Origin: Dicaeum eximium
Taxonomy: Eukaryota > Chordata > Aves > Passeriformes > Dicaeidae
Direction of reading: 5' to 3'
NCBI GenBank assembly: GCA_013396995.1
Contig: VWZP01010715.1
Coordinates: 310,001-374,000 of the forward strand
Length of the DNA: 64,000 nt
The translations under genes and the position numbers were made by a program. The notes below the pieces were generated by a model. It ran no database searches and was not told the DNA's origin. It saw only the letters and a list, made by a program, of their open reading frames with translations. Shown here in pieces: positions 39,790-51,921 of this stretch; positions within the stretch are counted from its first letter, which is position 1, and each line of letters opens with the position of its first letter.

Positions 39790-41204
39790 TGGTGAGAACA
39801 CAACTTTTGGGTATATGGCATCCCAATAAAAGGAAACAGATGGACAGAGAACTCCACAGATCTCCTATGTAAGCAGGTCCAGCAAACCGATTCTATTAAA
39901 AATAAATAATTTAGTGTTTATTTCCTTCTACTGCTATTTAGGAAAACTGGTTCATAATTTGTTCCTCTTTCCAGGCCAGGGAACAGAAAATGGAACTGAA
40001 CTTATCCAGTGCTTTACTGGATAAGTTCTAGCCTCCTTCTATGATCGCTTGCAGAGTACTTGAAGAAGCGCATGACCTGATTCCTTTGAGACTGAAACAT
40101 CATACTAAAAATTATTCCAGCCTAGCAAAATTAACACTGCTTGCTATCCTAAGATTGTCCTCCTGGCTTTATTGACAGGATCTGGAAAGACCAAGTAAGA
40201 TGTTTCACTGCTCATGCAGTCAACCTGACAGTGCTTGAAGCATTGTCAAATGAAGATAATCAAGAGCTATTAAATACCAACCCAGCTTTGCTATTTTTAG
40301 TCAAAACTTAACAAAAGAGTTAAAATAAGGCTGACTTGCATGTTCAGATCTTAGTGTCTAATCAGATTAATCTATAGTTGCTTTTTCCCCTCAGACCCAA
40401 GTACATCTTCATCTTCAACACAGAATTTTTTTAGAGAACTCAGGAGTTAGCTATGCTTATCAGCTGAAGGTTAGTTCTCAGCATCTGCTTTTGTCTCCAT
40501 TTCTTTTCAATGTCATGCTGTTAGGAAGTAATTTCTGAGCATTATACAGCTTTGGAGGGAAAGGAAAAAGGAAAAGTCAAGGAAGAAAACAGAATGAAAG
40601 GAAGGAGAGAGAAAATTAAATCAAAGTGGGAGCATTACCACATTAGGATAGCAAGGCCTATCAAAGTGACAGCATGACCAATGACTGCTGTTTTGCAGAT
40701 TTGGTAGCAACAAAATAAAGCAACTTTGCTTCAATTTTACCCATTCCTGAATATTACATGTTTCTTTGTATGGGATATCTTCTTAATGTGTACATTTCCC
40801 CTGTGCATGCCAAAGAAACTACATCTGGGTACTACAATGAGAAACACAGTAGAGAGCTATTCAGTTAAAACTATCCCCAAATACTGGACTGCATGTATGA
40901 TACAACGGACAAGTACATGCTACCGTAATTTCTCTTTATGAAGGACATTCCTCTGTGCTGCAAATACCTAATCTACAGGGGAAAAGGGGGAAAAGGAAAA
41001 AAAAAAACACCACAAACCACAAATCCACACACAAACCTTCTCTGAGAGACATTAATCTGCAGTCAATGATCCTGTGTAAACTGTCCCACTCTCTCCACTC
41101 ACAGCAGAATGGGCCATAAGTGACTGGCACTTCTGCCTGCCAGGTTCAGTGCCTGATGCTACTGTTGGAGTCACTGGGTTAACCTTTTCTATTGTCCACC
41201 TCTT

Positions 41205-41275
41205 AAACCAGACCTGTGGGTTTAGACTAGATAACCTGTAAAGGCTCCTTCCAACCTAAACTATTCTATGATGTT
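41205..41275 (+). mobile_element. CR1 LINE 3' tail
   Basis: A short segment with GGTTTAGACTAGATAACCTG, GGCTCCTTCCAACC and a terminal ATTCTATGATG, the hallmark CR1 3' end. Only about 70 bp is clearly CR1; sequence upstream is not assignable. It lies in BRD1 intron 6, antisense to the gene. Confidence 0.8.
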
Positions 41276-44200
41276 CCAAAGGGTCAGCTGACTTGATCCA
41301 CTTTGATACACTGCATGTCTGGTAAGAGGGGACTTCATATCTAAGTCTGTGAATTTCAAGGTAGGTCATCTATACTCAGCCCCAGCACCATGGCAAGTGT
41401 CTTCTTAAATAAATTAAGAACACATTTATACCAAGTATAGTGTGACTCTCCAAATTCACAAACTTTTAAAATATTTTCAATAAATCCCAGAGTTCTGTTT
41501 ACCATCTGCACCACAGAGAAAAAAAATAGTCTTAAATGTTACAGATGAAGCACACAGGGGACTATGACATTTAATTTTTCAGAAAGGCAAACCTGGGCCA
41601 AGAAATGAGCTAACTATTAAAAAAAAAGGAAAAAAACCCCAAAAATGCAGTACTAGAATACAGTAAAAGGCTCCACAATTCTTATAGCATCAAGAAAAAC
41701 AGAAGGGCTTGCAGAAATATTTGTTTATTATTACAGATGATTTAGAAGACACAGCAATTGTATGTTGGGTGCTAATAATTAATACCTTAGAAATAACCCA
41801 AAAGACATCACTTTCAAAGAAATTAACATGTTTAAGACCCAAGAAAAATTTCCAGACTACTAGTGTATAAGTACCTTATGCATGCACACATCTCACAAGC
41901 CTTGAAAAAAGCACCAAGTTGCCATTTATCCAGGTGTTCATTAAGCCCCACCATTCTTAACTATGTTGCTCAAAATTCCCCCTATTTTAATGATACAAAT
42001 CAAGAAACAGGAAAAGGATTTTTCACAGTCAGAAGGTTAATACTATGATTATTTATATGAAATAAAACCAGAAGGAACATTTATTTTCTTAAAAGCCAAT
42101 GCGAGTGTTGATTGGCATGAAATAGTTTCCTACCCTGTCTTTCTGCCTTATGCACTTATTTTATTCTATGTGTATTACAAAAACCCTCCCCCGCTATCTC
42201 TCAAAATGTTCCCAGAAATTAAATTGGCAGAAATTTTCATCAGGCTGGCAGAACTCCTGTCCAAAGTTTGAGTGGGCCAAATAGAAATTAAGAAATACAG
42301 TGAGTTTTTTTTCTCCCAATTTTTCTCCTTTATTTACTTTATTTTCTTAGCAAATGGTCCTACATTTCCCAGTGGCCTACTAGAAAACCAATTAACCAAA
42401 CTTATCCTGACAACTCAACAGTCAGAGTTGTACAGTCAGTCCTGTAGTCCCCATGTCTCTATACTGACAAATTTAACAATCCAGGGGGTAATTCCTTTTA
42501 GGCCTTCACAATCTCCTCACAATCTCCAATACTTTGTTTGTTTGCAAATACACCTTAGAATGTTTTATGTTTCCAAACCTCCTGCAGTCAGGCAGCTAAA
42601 GTTCTTGGACACCACTTAGTGCTCAAATAAATTTCAAATCAGACTTCACATGAATCAATCACTATGCATTTAAATACAACAAACCAGGATTGTGGATCTA
42701 TCAACATATTTAGTCAAATTGTTGCACTTGATTCATAAATATCAATTATATATGTACACACACACATATACTATCATTCCTGTCTATGCTAACCAGAAGA
42801 GAAATTATACCGATTTGGGTTTTTTTTCCCTGAGGAACCTTTATTTCAGTTTCTTTATGTACTTCGAGGACATAAGTTTCCTAGATATGCATGTTTTACT
42901 TTCACTTCCTCCATTTAGCGAATGGTAACTGAATGCTGTACATATGAAGCCTGACTTTTAGCCAAATTGGCCTGCGTTCCAGACAGGCAAAGATTCATTA
43001 GAAACCAAGTACTGAAAATTTAAAAAATCAACTCTGCTCCATTTCACTCCAGACACAATGTCTACCCTTATCATATCAAATTTAGCAATAGCGGTCCTCG
43101 CTACAATATTAAATTTTATCAAATGCAAATGGAATTCATATACAGTTTACTTGTCATCACTTTGTAGTAGTCGAGCAGAAACAAAGTCAGCCCAACATTT
43201 AGTAACAAATTTAATAAGGAATCTTTATTGTATACTGACAACTATATAAGAAGTATATATTAAGAAATGATAAATTCCCCCACTCTCTGCTTTTTACTGT
43301 GTGAATATTCTACGTCAGTGATCCATATTCTAAATACTTGTTTACATGTGTTTCAGTAGCTGGAAGCAAAAATATGAAGTAAATTATATACTTCACTGGA
43401 ATTTTCTACTACTGCATTTGGACAAGAAATAATAGAAACAGAACATACTGCACTGTAATAATCACTGTCTGAAATCCTGATTCTATGCTAAGTTACAGTG
43501 GTTGTTTTACTTACAGCGCGAGATTAAATTTTGTAAAAAATAACCAAACAGAATGAATGTATTGCTGTATATATCACCTAATGCATTTTTATCATAACAC
43601 GGACATCTGCATGAATCAATTCCATTTGCATACACAAAAAATCTCAACTGTTTTTAAATCTTGGTAAGTATCTGACATTTGAGCTGGTTTCCTGCTGAAC
43701 TGTAGCTCAAGATAGCTGCCAATTGCAAATTGCTTAAATTAGTGTGGAGACACAAATTTGAAAATAACATGTGGAATAAAATTTCCTATGAAAAAGCAAA
43801 ATGTCTACTTGCAAACAGGAAAACTAATCAAATGACTAAGATCTGATTAACTGCCACATTTGTATGAACCATATATGCTTAAAACACAAGATACTATTAA
43901 AGAATAACTGGAATTTTTTCAGGTGAATATTAACTGGCTAAGCTGCTTCAATTCACTCTTCTTGAACAAGTACAAATTCTAACTATAAATGCCCCCTAAG
44001 TATTAGTTCTACATAAATTCCATTATCTTTATATCTTTACCAGCTTCAGGAAGAGACTACATAATTTTGTTTTAAAATAATAACAGAAAAACCTTTTAAC
44101 TTCTGTATTTTAGTCCTGTCAACTGGGTTGTTAGTTTTGAAGATAATCACAAGCATATTTCCTCTACATACACCTAACACTACAGAGAGAAAGAAAAATG

Positions 44201-45857
44201 GCTTTGAATTTAAATATATTCTGGTGTGTTTTAGTTTTGTTGCTGCCTTTTTTTCCCCTTTAAGGATTAAATTAGTTTTCTTACAAAATAAAAGCCTTTT
44301 CTTCCCTCAAACTAAAAAATTCACGAAGTTTAAATAAATATTTAAATAAAAATTTCAAGGACTTAGTACTCATTTGCATCATGATCTCACACAAAATTAT
44401 TCACAGTGTGAGATAAAATGCAATCTATATACAGGTACATAATGAAATTATCTAGATTATACACCGGCAAATGAGGATATTTGGAAACCAATGCTTTTTA
44501 TATTATTAATAAAGACTAACTCATTTCTATTATCACACTGCCTTCACTTGGTACTTACTTCAGAACTAAAGTACAAGATCAAATCTGCATGCTCTTTGCA
44601 AGCTGTTAGGAAAATGAATGAAAACTGGGGCTTTCCAAACAGGCAAACCAAACAAAACCCCAAGATATAAATAAAAGGTAATTCCCCTCATTAAATCTTA
44701 TATAACATTTTCTCATGCTATGATTCCAGCATTAGAACCATTAGTATCCTCACCTGATCATTCAAAAAAACCCCAGCCAACCAAACAATTAAAAAAAGCG
44801 CACTGCCCCACGCCTCAAAAAATCCTGTTATTCAAAACAAAAAACTTCCCACCAAACAAAAAGAAACAACCTAAAAATGAACATCACTTTCCTTTTCCCC
44901 CAAATAAACCCCCCCATTCCCTCCAGCTTTTGGAGCACATCTTCACACCTAATGCTCAAATTAAACTCCTATCTCTTTCATTCAAAGAGACAAAATCCCT
45001 ACATGCTGTTTTCATACCTGCATAAGGGTTCCCAATGTAACAATGAAACAGAGTATTTATTTCAAAGGTAATATAAAAGTCATAGCAATGGCCAAGGATG
45101 ACATGAAGGAAATATCTGTAAGTAGTTTCCTCATGCTGCTTTCCTTCCTCAAAGGTTTTATGTGAACTTCTCAAATAAATAGAACTACGGTGTGCTAGAG
45201 AAGATACAATTAATGTCTTGAGCTGTTCTGCACTAATGTATCAAGATAACATTTTCTTTCAAATATCATTTAGAAGTTTCATTAAGAGCATAATCTTACC
45301 TTCAACTCTACTTATTAAAGTGCACAGACTAAAGAAAAAAAAACACTTGAAGTGTCATTATATGTTGGGATTTTAACACTTCCATAAAATACATGGATAT
45401 ACAAAGTGCCTCATACACAGTCATCAGTTCAATAATGTAAAAATATGCTTGGAGTAATATTCAGCAAAATGAAATCATACATGGCACAAGTATTTTTCAT
45501 GCTTCTGCTTACAAGCCTTCTGGTTTTGGCATCATATGTCAAGTTGCCATGTAATTTAACAGGGAATTTGCAAAAAAACTGCCGATTCATCTTTCCTACA
45601 GGTTTCATATACACCCATATGTGTAATCTTAAAAACTGCATCATGAACTAAAGAACCCAAACTTGGTTCCGTAAGTCTAATTGTCAAGGGCCAACACAAA
45701 AATTAATAATAATTTTCTGAACTGTAACTACTCAACTGCGAGGACAACCTGTTTCAAGTGCTAAAATGTGAAGATTAACAATCACATGTATGTAAAAATT
45801 AACAGGTATGTTAACTTTCCAGATGCATCCATTCAAATAAGTTTTGTAAACATTTAC

Positions 45858-46346
45858 CTGTATCCAAGCGCTTTACAGGGGACTCATCATCAACCTCAGA
45901 ATCTCCACATGCACTCCTTGATCTTTTCCTTGGGTGCAGAAGTGTCTCCAACCTTGGAAGGACTACAGACAAAAAGGTTTTGGTCCCTAGCTGTGGAGAA
46001 GTTGGCTGGGTTTCAGTGTTCTTTGCAGACTTTTGGGGGCTTATACTTTTCGATTTGCAGAAGAGAATGGATGTACGTCTGTTTACATCAGTTGATGACT
46101 CAGCTACAGCAGAAACAGTCGACTCATTGAGATTACTGTCAAGTAAGTGTTCTGGAGTGTGTCCATTTATTTCTTTCTGAATGGAAGTGCTATATAATTC
46201 ATTATCAAATTTTACTCTTTTGTAAAGCTTACTCTGCTCTGGATTGAGTTCTACTGGTTTGAGGGTTGGTGGTTCTGAATTAGTCTCCAAGTTTGAAGGA
46301 AGAGGTAATGCATCTGATGGTTCAAGTTTAGGGGGAGATTTATCTC
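45858..46346 (-). CDS. BRD1: BRD1 coding exon with long-isoform extension
   Basis: This 489-nt exon (distal acceptor TTTTTTCAG, donor GTAAATG) encodes residues 332-494. The first 384 nt (128 codons, 45963-46346) are a Ser/Pro/Asn-rich low-complexity insert. It includes SPPKLEPSDALPLPSNLETN and RRTSILFCKSKS, with no fold that I recognise. The remaining 105 nt encode VLPRLETLLHPRKRSRSACG followed by DSEVDDESPVKRLD, a basic patch that could serve as a nuclear localisation signal plus acidic residues. Human BRD1 has a short and a long form differing by about 131 residues at exactly this point. The insert here is therefore interpreted as the long-form segment. Confidence 0.94.
45963..45983 (-). 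promoter_or_regulatory. BRD1: Internal alternative 3' splice site making short BRD1
   Basis: On the minus strand a pyrimidine-rich tract ending TTTTTGTCTGTAG lies inside exon 6, immediately before the codons for LPRLETLL. Using it joins the final G of the previous exon to TC CTT CCA AGG, giving E-E-E-V-L-P-R-L in frame. This is the junction of the human short isoform. The choice between this and the distal site at 46347 adds or removes 128 residues with no frameshift. Seen in sequence; actual usage is inferred from the human isoforms. Confidence 0.85.
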
Positions 46347-49300
46347 CTGAAAAAATTATAAATAGAGTGTGATTTTTGAAAACCTGTAGTTATAAAGTCT
46401 ATTATAAAACTCACTATAAATGTGCAGCCCACCAAATAAATTGTTGTCTGGAAACAAAGCATAACATTTTAAAACCAAAACTTGTCTAGCAACAATCTGT
46501 CCTAGTTAGTAGTTCCTACTTTTATACTGGGAATGTAACAGGGGTAGAAAAGAAGATGTCTATAGTTGGTGTTAACAATTTATACCTGGATAAGTACTTT
46601 CTTCTCATGCAGTTATGTTAGTTTCATTAACTAAAAACTACAAAATCTATTTTTTCATTAGGAAGTTGGGGTGGTGGATGATTATCTGTTAGATGCAATT
46701 ATACTGCCATTCAAGTAAAATTTTTGATAACATACATTTTATCTGTTTTACCTTATCAATATTCACCTTACCTGCCTTTGAAAAATTTTATCAGCTAACC
46801 AATTAAAAAAAAAGTACTTGTAACCTGTTCTACTTGAGTGAACTAAAATGTGTTACAAAATCTACAAAAGGGCATGATTTGTAAAGCCTTTTTACAGTTG
46901 TGACCAGAAGTTTTATCTACAAAAAAGTAATAAAAATGCGGAAGAAAAACCTAACACCCCCAAAATCTTGTAGCTTGATTAGTCACTAATTGAAAAATAA
47001 CTTGATAATATAACACACTTGATAATGCAGATTTGATATAAGAAATCAGAAAAACCATCCTCTACCATTTTTCTCCCTTTCCCTCCCACATTTTAATTTT
47101 TTTAGTATGATCATGGCCCACTCAATTCCACTAAATCCATGCTGGGAAAAGACAATAGAGATATAACAGTGAGTGTAGAAAAGTAGTTTTAGTTCTTCAT
47201 CACAAGTAATGGGGAAGAAAATAAACATCCTACTATTGCAGCATTCCCTAATACAAATAGAAGGGTTTCCTAACCCATAATTATCAACTCAAAAATATGT
47301 TAAAATCTTTCTAGCTGCCAAAAGAATCTTTCAAAACATAAGAAAGGAAATACTTATTCTAGAGTAACTGTATAACACTAATTTGTACTGTTTATGCTAT
47401 CACATCAAATATTTAAACTTAGTTAAATTTACTATGCCACCTGAAGAAAGGTGTAAAACCCCTAAGCGTTTAAGTTCTCTATTTGCAGTTTATTTTGTTT
47501 GCTTTTGGCCCAGCAATGTTTACTTGGAAATCAATGATTTCTAAGTGCAGAAAAATCTTCACCCATTGTTTAAGATTTAATCAAACAATAGCATAGTTCA
47601 TATTAAAAATACCTGGTTTTAAAATACAGTGTGACTGTGCTTACATCATTTTCAGGAACTCAGGTATTAGAATTGATAACTAATATTTCAGGAAGACTGT
47701 AGAATGAAATGTACAGTCAGATAAGCCCATTTAAACTGTCAGCCATTAAAAAATCCTGTGCTTTAGAATCTCCATGGTGACTCTTTTCAAATTCTGATTT
47801 TTTTTACAACTATTTAGAAAATATTTGCAGAAAGATTTACAAACATAAAACTGCTTGAGAATTATTTAGAAATAAAACCTAAATTTCACAGGGTTATCCT
47901 GGTACTGTATTTTTCACATGATCAAAGATTGGAAACAGAATTGCAAGGGAGTAATTCAGAGCTCTATCAAAGTCAGCTCCTGTAGAGATCCTGGGCACAG
48001 GATTTTAATACTTTTCCTATCTTTTTTTGGGCAATTTATTTTCTTTACTCCGCTATGTACCTTCCATTTGAGAACTGAAATTTGAACTAATTATTATTAT
48101 TCTCCACTAGATCAGAACTATAACAACCACATCAATCAAACCTGGATTGCGCCTTTCATCACGTTTCATTTAAAAAGCATACTGTAAATATAAGAAAACC
48201 ACTACTGCTCACTTTGGACTACTTTTTTACAAAAAAATTGCTGAAGTGAAAGGCTGTGGCATAAAAATGTTAAGCTACAAATAAAATAAGTTATGGATTC
48301 ATTGAGGTGCCAAACCCCACACTCCTAAAAAACTATATTTAATACCATCATCATTTGAAGATGAAAAAAAAATTCCCAGATTTTAAAAACCCAAACCATA
48401 AAACATTTTGAGAACAATTAAAAGCCTCAGAACAAGATAATGTGCTGATTCACGTACACTTTTTCTACCAATGCTCAAATCTCCAGCAAGTTCTATGCTT
48501 GGAACTAAACACTAAGTTCCTGTTTGAATGGCAGTAACGGACAATTGTTTTATTGACTTCACCTTTCAAAAATTTTGATAGCATCAAGCCACAACAAATA
48601 GAGACTATTTTATTCATTACCATGCTTCCACTTTCCCTTGAGCTCTTTCCTCCTCCGATTCAATGCACTTACTCAAAAATGAAACACATCACTAAATCTC
48701 CTAAAGAAAAAGTTTAGTGTTTTGATCATGAAACAAAGTCAATAGAATTTTTATTTGAGTGACAGATTTTCTTTGCATCGTTTAAAAATAAGCACTAAAA
48801 CCCTCAGAAACTCATTTAAAAGCTAAAAATGCAAATATGATATTTAATTAAAATATTAAGCTAGTCCTTCCAGCACACTGCTCTCATTGAAATCAATGGC
48901 AATTGGCCAAGAGTAGACAAGAATTCTGAGACAAATGTTTTGAGGAGGAAGAGAAGCAAAAGGGGAAGAGCTGGGCAGATATGACTGACTTGATTCTACA
49001 ACATGAAATTTGTTAAGTCTTATCAATAGTTAGCTTTATTTAAAATAGATAAATAAATAAACAAATAACCCCAAAGCTACCGACCCTCCTCCCTAGAGTC
49101 TGCAGTGGTGAATAAAAAAACAGTACAAAAGCCAGAGTCTTCATTACCATTGACCTAGGCTCACATGATCCCTAATGAATATTCTGACAATTAAGTCTAT
49201 TTCCAAAAGTACAAGGGTATTTTCCACTCAGACATTTCTGATTGCTTTTCATATGAGATTGTTTGCACTTTCATTTTTAACACCTAAGTTTCTAAAGCCT

Positions 49301-49553
49301 TGCTTACCTTTTAAAGCGCCTATGAAAAATAATGGAGGGAGGTTTTTTTAAGATCATTCTACTCTTAAAATATTTGTAGTGGTTAGGCAGCTATTTTCAT
49401 ATTTTAGAACTATTATTTTAATTTAAAAATCAGTATTTTAAATTTAATTAACATTAGTTTTCAAATTCTTTAATTCACACTGTTACTCACATCACAGCAC
49501 CTGACTGAAGCAGTTCAGAACAGTACTCATTTAAACCTGGTTTACAATCTTAC
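46347..49553 (-). other. BRD1: BRD1 intron 5 (3.2 kb)
   Basis: AT-rich intron, donor GTAAGATT and acceptor TTTTTTCAG (distal). No transposon or RNA gene recognised. Confidence 0.85.
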
Positions 49554-49814
49554 CTTCTTCTTCTCCGTCTTGTTCTAATGCCGCACTTTCTTCTTCGAAA
49601 CTTCCAATACCTGATTCTATTTGAGGAGCTTGGTTGTGTTGCTGACTGAGTTTGTTCCGAATAATGCTGATTTCTTTCTTTAACAGCTTTGCTCTTTTGC
49701 TCCTTGACCCACTGGATTTCATTGCACAGGTGAGATCAAGTTTTTCTAGCAGCTCTCTCAGCTGTTCTTCCAAGGACATATGTGCTCTGTTTGCAGGATT
49801 CAGTAACCTATCCA
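49554..49814 (-). CDS. BRD1: BRD1 coding exon: post-bromodomain helix and acidic linker
   Basis: This 261-nt exon has acceptor TTGACTTCAG and donor GTAAGATT, and encodes residues 245-331. It begins VDRLLNPANRAHMSLEEQLR, followed by DLTCAMKSSGSRSKRAKLLK and a lysine-rich helix. It ends in a Glu-rich stretch (EEESAALEQDGEEE). Human BRD1 has the same order, and the segment is typical of BRPF2. The last base (G) can join either exon-6 acceptor and give an open frame: GGA with the distal acceptor or GTC with the proximal one. Confidence 0.96.
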
Positions 49815-50599
49815 CTGAAGTCAAAACATGTACAATTGAAAATGTGTTAGCATTTCCCAGAATACTTCTCAGGACAGTAATACCAACAGGAGGGAAAAAC
49901 ATTGAATTTGCATGCCAAAATAAAAACCAAAATAAAAAAAATACTGTCAAAACCCTATTTAGATTATAGTCAGAGATACTGAAATTAATTCCTACTATAT
50001 ATTTACTATTTATCTTAATCGGCATTTTGCTCAAAAAAGCTAAGTAGTAGAGCAAAGAAGTAAAAGGTCAGAAGGAAGACATAATTAATCCTTCCCACTT
50101 TAAAAGATTAATTCCTTCTTGTTAAAGAAAAGGACAAAATTATGGTCATAAAAGAAATGTGTTAATTATTCTCCTCCCCTGCCAAACTTCAGAAAACTCA
50201 CATGTCAACAAAATAAATTTTAATTCCTAGTATTACAAATGTGCTCGTTTTTCAAGCAGGTTATTTAGGAATGTGCTGAAGTTTATGAACACTGGTGTTC
50301 ATTTTCCATGCCTTACAAGCATATACAATCATGTGAAAGAAAGCACTCAACTTAAAAACCTTTTCTGCATTGTTTAATTAGGCTCTGACACTGCCAAAAC
50401 CAGAATCCAGATAGCACTGATGTCTAATGACAGATCTGGTAGAACAGAAACACCAGAACCTTTTGAGCAATGTTTTTAATGGGGGGTGGAGAATCTAGCT
50501 AGCAAACTGAACAGCAACAATCCTAAACATCTGTATGGAACATACACGCTGTGTGCAATGAAAAACGCAACTTTCAAAAATAATTGAAAAACATCTTAC

Positions 50600-50912
50600 C
50601 ATCTTCCCAAGAGAAAGGCTGGGGTGACTCAAGTTTAGGCCGTTCTGGTAAGTGCATTCCAGTTTCATTGTTATAACCAATTCCTTCAGCATCTCTCCTG
50701 GCTTGCCTGAGAACTACACCTCCTTGATCTCTTAACCGCACTGCAGCTCTATAAAATATTGTATCTTTTGCATTGTATTTCATACAGTTATCTATGATCA
50801 GATTGAAGTCTTCTTCAAACTCAGTGAGGTTTTTATAGCCTTGAGCTTCCAACCGTTTCCGCATGGTAGAGAAATCCATAGGATGTTTAATGTGATCCAA
50901 ATAGTCTGGAAC
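50600..50912 (-). CDS. BRD1: BRD1 coding exon: bromodomain core (acetyl-lysine pocket)
   Basis: This 313-nt exon starts in phase 0 and ends one base into a codon (residue 245). It encodes most of the bromodomain, residues 141-244: VPDYLDHIKHPMDFSTMRKR, then FEEDFNLIIDNCMKYNAKDT, then FYRAAVRLRDQGG. The asparagine of the MKYNA motif is the conserved acetyl-lysine-binding residue. The exon closes with a short linker ending FSWED. The donor is strong (GTAAGATG). The acceptor (TTCGAAG) has a poor pyrimidine tract. Skipping the exon would shift the frame. Confidence 0.97.
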
Positions 50913-51184
50913 CTTCGAATAAATATTTAAAACACAAATGGGTAAAATTGTCTTATTACAGACAAAGTAACATTAGTTAGTAACTGATCCACTTTTAAAC
51001 ATATACAAGAAATTAAAAATGTAACTCAGAATTGCACATCTTGATGTTGCAAACGCATGCCAACAGAAGTTCACATATTACAATATTCTGCATCAAAGGT
51101 AACAAGTTTGAGCTCTACTTAGAGATGCTGAAACTACTTTTTCTTGGGAATTCTGTGGTTTTATGTACTCCTAACTTCACGCAA

Positions 51185-51442
51185 CTAGTGACAGGACAAG
51201 GGAAAACAGCCTCAAGTTGCGCCAGGGGCAGTTCAGGTTGGATATTAGGAAAGATTTCTACACTAAAAGGGTGGTTAAAAACTGAACAGGCTCCCTAGGG
51301 AAGTGGTGCAGTGGCCATCCATGGAAGTGTTCAAAACAAACGGGTGTGGCACTTTGTAGTAGGGTTTAGTCGGCATTGTGGTATTAGGTCAAAGACTGGA
51401 CTTGATGATCTTGGCAGTCTTTTTCAACCTTAGTGATTCTAC
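51185..51442 (+). mobile_element. CR1 LINE 3' fragment in BRD1 intron 3
   Basis: It starts with TAGTGACAGGACAAGGGAAA and continues with AGGTTGGATATTAGGAAAGA, GTGGTTAAAAACTGAACAGG and CTCCCTAGGGAAGTGGTGCA. It ends with GACTGGACTTGATGATCTTG and CAACCTTAGTGATTCTAC. This matches the terminal segment of a CR1 subfamily, with the 3' repeat reduced to GTGATTCTAC. It takes up almost a third of this 0.9-kb intron. Confidence 0.88.
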
Positions 51443-51792
51443 ATATAATAAACAGATGTGTAGGCAGTACATGATATACTAGTTTCACCTTCAAATAAGA
51501 ACATAGTATCTGTAGTGCAATTTTTGATATCCTTCGAATTTGCTTTACCAAAATCATTACTGAAAAGCATCAGTATGTACCCAACATTCCATACAAGTAT
51601 TTCCTAGCAATTATTTTGGTATATAAACATACAAAGGCTTTCACAACAGTAAACCATAACTCATAATGTTAATTTTCAGAATAAAGACTAAAAGGTAACG
51701 CTGCTTCTAACTCTGCATGTAATGACTTGTTTCCTGTACTTAAGTGCCAACAGGCCACATGTAAACATCAGGAAACACAGCTGCAAACATAC

Positions 51793-51921
51793 CTCTTTAA
51801 GGTTCACTGGCTGAGCAAATATACGAGCAGAATCCTTTTCCTGCAGCTGATCCAGAACCGATCGCAGAAGTACAGTGAATGGAATAAGCTGAAGTTCCAT
51901 GGAAACCTGCTCAATCTTGAC
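51793..51921 (-). CDS. BRD1: BRD1 coding exon: start of bromodomain (helix Z region)
   Basis: This is a 129-nt exon of 43 codons, phase 0 at both ends, with acceptor TTCTTTAG and donor GTATGT. It encodes residues 98-140. The motif PFTVLLRSVLDQLQEKD is the first bromodomain helix, and ARIFAQPVNLKE leads into the ZA loop. It is followed directly by VPDYLDHI of the next exon, as in other BRPF bromodomains. Confidence 0.96.

Larger units (their letters stand above)
32494..45857 (-). other. BRD1: BRD1 intron 6 (13.4 kb)
   Basis: This is the longest intron in the window, between the isoform exon and the Ser-rich linker exon. Besides the LTR at 35031 it holds a 21-base A run (38959-38979), a possible LINE coding remnant (39610-39789), a purine-rich tract (about 40556-40620), a CR1 tail (41205-41275) and an A/C-rich tract (about 44755-44940). 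Otherwise it is AT-rich sequence with no exon that I can support; the flanking exon phases already match, so none is needed. Confidence 0.85.

Noticed and set aside
45811..46290. Stand-alone 159-codon minus-strand gene starting at the internal Met (METNSEPP)
   Set aside because: It is the body of BRD1 exon 6. Both splice sites and the phase fit BRD1, and the frame runs a few codons past the donor into the intron.
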